From Chloroflexota bacterium (lineage in GTDB: Bacteria; Chloroflexota; Dehalococcoidia; Lucifugimonadales; JADFKI01), in contig JAGGDZ010000128.1 in the NCBI GenBank assembly GCA_024648655.1, forward strand, positions 1-8,234: a stretch of DNA of 8,234 nucleotides, read 5' to 3'. A program made the translations under genes and the position numbers. A model generated the notes under the pieces. The model saw only the letters and a program-made list of their open reading frames with translations. It was not told the DNA's origin and searched no databases. This document shows, one piece after another, positions 6,768-8,234 of this stretch (positions are counted from its first letter, which is position 1; every line of letters starts with the position of its first letter).

Positions 6768-7223
6768 TTGACCATCGAAGATTTCACCCAGCGTGACGAA
6801 GAGGCTGAGAACTACCGTCAGTTCGTCATATCCGAAGAACACGCAGCCATCAATGGCGCAGCCCTGCCCCTCATGATTGTCAACCGTCTCGGCTACATGG
6901 ACAGGCAGACGCTCGAAGAAGAACCCACCGCCGACTCCGACGTCGCCCCCTACATAGACCTCATAGTCGCCAGCAGCAGCAACGACGCCGACTACCTGCT
7001 GCCCGACACCCCCCTAAAAGAAGCCCTCTTCCGCATTATACTCGCCAACGGCAACCGCCCCATGGACGCCGAAGAAATCAGCGGGATACTCAGCGAGCGT
7101 TGGGCAATGTCCGCCTACCCCCGCAACCTATCTCCCCACGTAATCAACCGCCTCCTAGAAAACGGCGCCAACTACTGCATCGTTCCGGTTGAAGATCCCG
7201 ACGAAGGCGAGGTTGCCAAGTAA
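6768..7223 (+). CDS. Small acidic protein of unknown function, possible winged-helix C-terminal domain
   Basis: This encodes 151 residues from a TTG start set by AGGAGA seven bases upstream. I do not recognise a named family. It is acidic, has one cysteine (Cys137), and shows no signal peptide or membrane segment, so it is probably cytoplasmic. The N-terminal half (1-60) is a predicted helical segment rich in Glu and Asp. The C-terminal part (about 82-140) begins PLKEALFRIILANGNRPMDA and continues through EEISGILSERW to INRLLEN and a short YCIVPV strand. This helix/turn/helix/strand order resembles small winged-helix domains in which 'AEEI' opens the second helix. The resemblance is inferred by eye. 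DNA binding is possible but unproven, since the domain is not notably basic. It follows moeA by 86 bp on the same strand, so it may share its transcript. Third-position GC is like that of its neighbours, which argues for a real gene. Confidence 0.75.
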   Translation: MTIEDFTQRDEEAENYRQFVISEEHAAINGAALPLMIVNRLGYMDRQTLEEEPTADSDVAPYIDLIVASSSNDADYLLPDTPLKEALFRIILANGNRPMDAEEISGILSERWAMSAYPRNLSPHVINRLLENGANYCIVPVEDPDEGEVAK

Positions 7224-7419
7224 ATCGAATGGACATCACAGGCCTCGCCGTGGGCGTACTGGGTTGATTGTGTCGGTGGCGGCTTTACCATAGCCGTATA
7301 GCAGATTCGTCGAACGCGCACCGTCGCCGAGAGTGCGGGAAAAGCAGCAAACGAAACGTCCAGAACTGTGCTTTGCAGAATCTCCATATCCGATTTAGCG
7401 GAAGCCCGGGCTATTGCTA
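7224..7419. other. Convergent intergenic region between the small gene and mfd
   Basis: This stretch of 196 bases separates two convergent stop codons. I see no strong terminator hairpin; the best stem is CGCAC/GTGCG near 7318-7338 with an 11-nt loop and no T-tract. A 12-codon frame (7229-7267, +) and an 83-codon frame on the minus strand (7423-7172) are not convincing genes. Confidence 0.5.
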
Positions 7420-8234
7420 TCATCTCACCTCAGCCACCTGCGCCGCCACCGTCCGCCGCATAAACTCCGCCAGCGATCTCAGCGCATCCTCCAACGCCGA
7501 TTCCCACTCCGCGCCCAGCGCATCCATCGGCAGCCGCACCTGCGTATTCCCCACCTCCGCCTGTCGCCCCAGCGCTCGCTGCATCGCGCCACGCGCCCCC
7601 CCGATCTCCCCCCCATACCGCAGCACCACACGGTTTCGCTCCCGCGTCACGGACTCGATCCCCGCCTCCTTCGCGTACAGTCGCAGGCGTGTGACATACA
7701 GCAGATTCACAACCTGCCACGGCAGCGGCCCGAACCGGTCCCGCAACTCATCCTCGATCTCTACCACCCTTGCCCTGATCACGTCCTCGTCCGCCTCTTT
7801 GCCAATACCCGCGGCCGAGTTTGCCGAAGCGCCGTGTTCATCCTCTTCACCTGCCGACGAAGTCCCCGACACTGAAATTCCCAGAGTGACAATCCGCTGG
7901 TACATACGCAGCCGAGCAGGCAAATCCTCGATATACTCCTCCGGTATGCTCGCCGGCACCCCAATATCCAACGTCGGCTCCGTCCGCTCCTCTTCTTGTA
8001 CCGCGCTCCCGTCAATCGCCCTGCCATTCGCATTCCCATTCGCCATCGCACCCTGACCACTGTGAATTGACAACCGATTACTCACAATTCCCTTCCCCCT
8101 AGCCCGCAGCTCCTCCACTGCGTTCGACAGCAACCGCGTGTACAGATCGAACCCCACTGCGCTGATATTCCCGCTCTGCTCCGCGCCGAGGATATTCCCC
8201 GCCCCGCGTATCTCCAGGTCCTTCATTGCAATCC
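7420..8234 (-). CDS. mfd: Transcription-repair coupling factor Mfd, C-terminal part; 5' end outside window
   Basis: Mfd is a DNA translocase that removes RNA polymerase stalled at lesions and recruits UvrA. The frame is open to the right edge, and the codons before the ATG at 8226 read Ile-Ala, so that Met is internal. Counting from it, the end of the second RecA-like domain is seen as MKDLEIRGAGNILGAEQSG (1-19) and VGFDLYTRLL (24-33). The C-terminal TRCF (D7) domain follows, with PTLDIGVPASIPEEYIEDL (84-102), RLRMYQRI (105-112), EIEDELRDRFGPLPWQVVNLL (156-176) and a LRLYAKEAGI helix (181-190). It ends at residue 268 with TGA. Helicase motifs I-V and the polymerase-interacting domain lie outside. 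Two low-complexity stretches (about 44-82 and 116-148) are longer than the corresponding linkers in E. coli Mfd. The gene lies on the apparent leading strand and converges on the preceding small gene. Confidence 0.93.
   Translation of the reverse strand, partial: IAMKDLEIRGAGNILGAEQSGNISAVGFDLYTRLLSNAVEELRARGKGIVSNRLSIHSGQGAMANGNANGRAIDGSAVQEEERTEPTLDIGVPASIPEEYIEDLPARLRMYQRIVTLGISVSGTSSAGEEDEHGASANSAAGIGKEADEDVIRARVVEIEDELRDRFGPLPWQVVNLLYVTRLRLYAKEAGIESVTRERNRVVLRYGGEIGGARGAMQRALGRQAEVGNTQVRLPMDALGAEWESALEDALRSLAEFMRRTVAAQVAEVR

Noticed and set aside
7229..7267. Twelve-codon plus-strand frame beginning MDITGLAVGVLG
   Set aside because: It looks like the start of a membrane segment but stops at once, has no ribosome binding site, and no continuation is visible in other frames.
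7172..7423. 83-codon minus-strand frame whose ATG overlaps the mfd stop (ATGA) with a GAGGTGAG-like site
   Set aside because: The overlap looks like translational coupling, but third-position GC is only about 51% in the part I counted, the peptide resembles no domain, and it runs 52 bases antisense into the well-supported small gene.
7268..8056. 262-codon plus-strand frame over mfd
   Set aside because: It is antisense to a clear Mfd domain and rich in Ser, Arg and Pro, typical of a shadow frame in GC-rich DNA.

Overview
The window is a GC-rich bacterial stretch using the standard code (TAA, TAG and TGA all end genes; GTG and TTG starts occur). It has five protein genes, two of them cut by the window edges. 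The mix of a secreted M6-type protease, a dimethylformamidase-like protein, a plant-type leucine-rich-repeat protein, MoeA and Mfd resembles environmental Chloroflexota (SAR202/Dehalococcoidia-like). That placement is inference from family content and composition, not from a marker gene. The + strand is C-rich almost throughout, including across the minus-strand genes, which suggests the minus strand is the replication leading strand.

Layout. (1) 3-806 (+) is the C-terminal part of an immune-inhibitor-A-like (M6) secreted metalloprotease. (2) It converges on 855-2429 (-), an N,N-dimethylformamidase large-subunit-like protein. (3) The divergent intergenic region around 2430-2566 is the most structured regulatory DNA here. 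It has three perfect tandem 10-bp repeats, a near-consensus sigma70 promoter (TTGACA-N17-TATAAA), and a 7-bp inverted repeat at the predicted transcription start. (4) 2567-5173 (+) encodes an exported protein with two copies of a PPC-domain plus LRR-domain module. (5) A 248-bp spacer with a hairpin leads to moeA (5422-6681, +), molybdenum insertion into molybdopterin. (6) Next comes a small acidic protein of unknown function with a possible winged-helix C-terminus (6768-7223, +), started by TTG behind a strong ribosome binding site. (7) The 3' part of mfd (7420-8234, -), the transcription-repair coupling factor, converges on it and carries two low-complexity expansions.

The left half (M6 protease, DMFase-like, PPC-LRR) looks like accessory or extracytoplasmic functions. 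The right half (moeA, small protein, mfd) is housekeeping. I see no transposase, integrase, tRNA, rRNA or CRISPR array. Nothing shows a coherent new defence or biosynthetic system. The best leads are the divergent promoter region, the duplicated PPC-LRR protein, the conflicting reading frames in the moeA leader, and the Mfd expansions.
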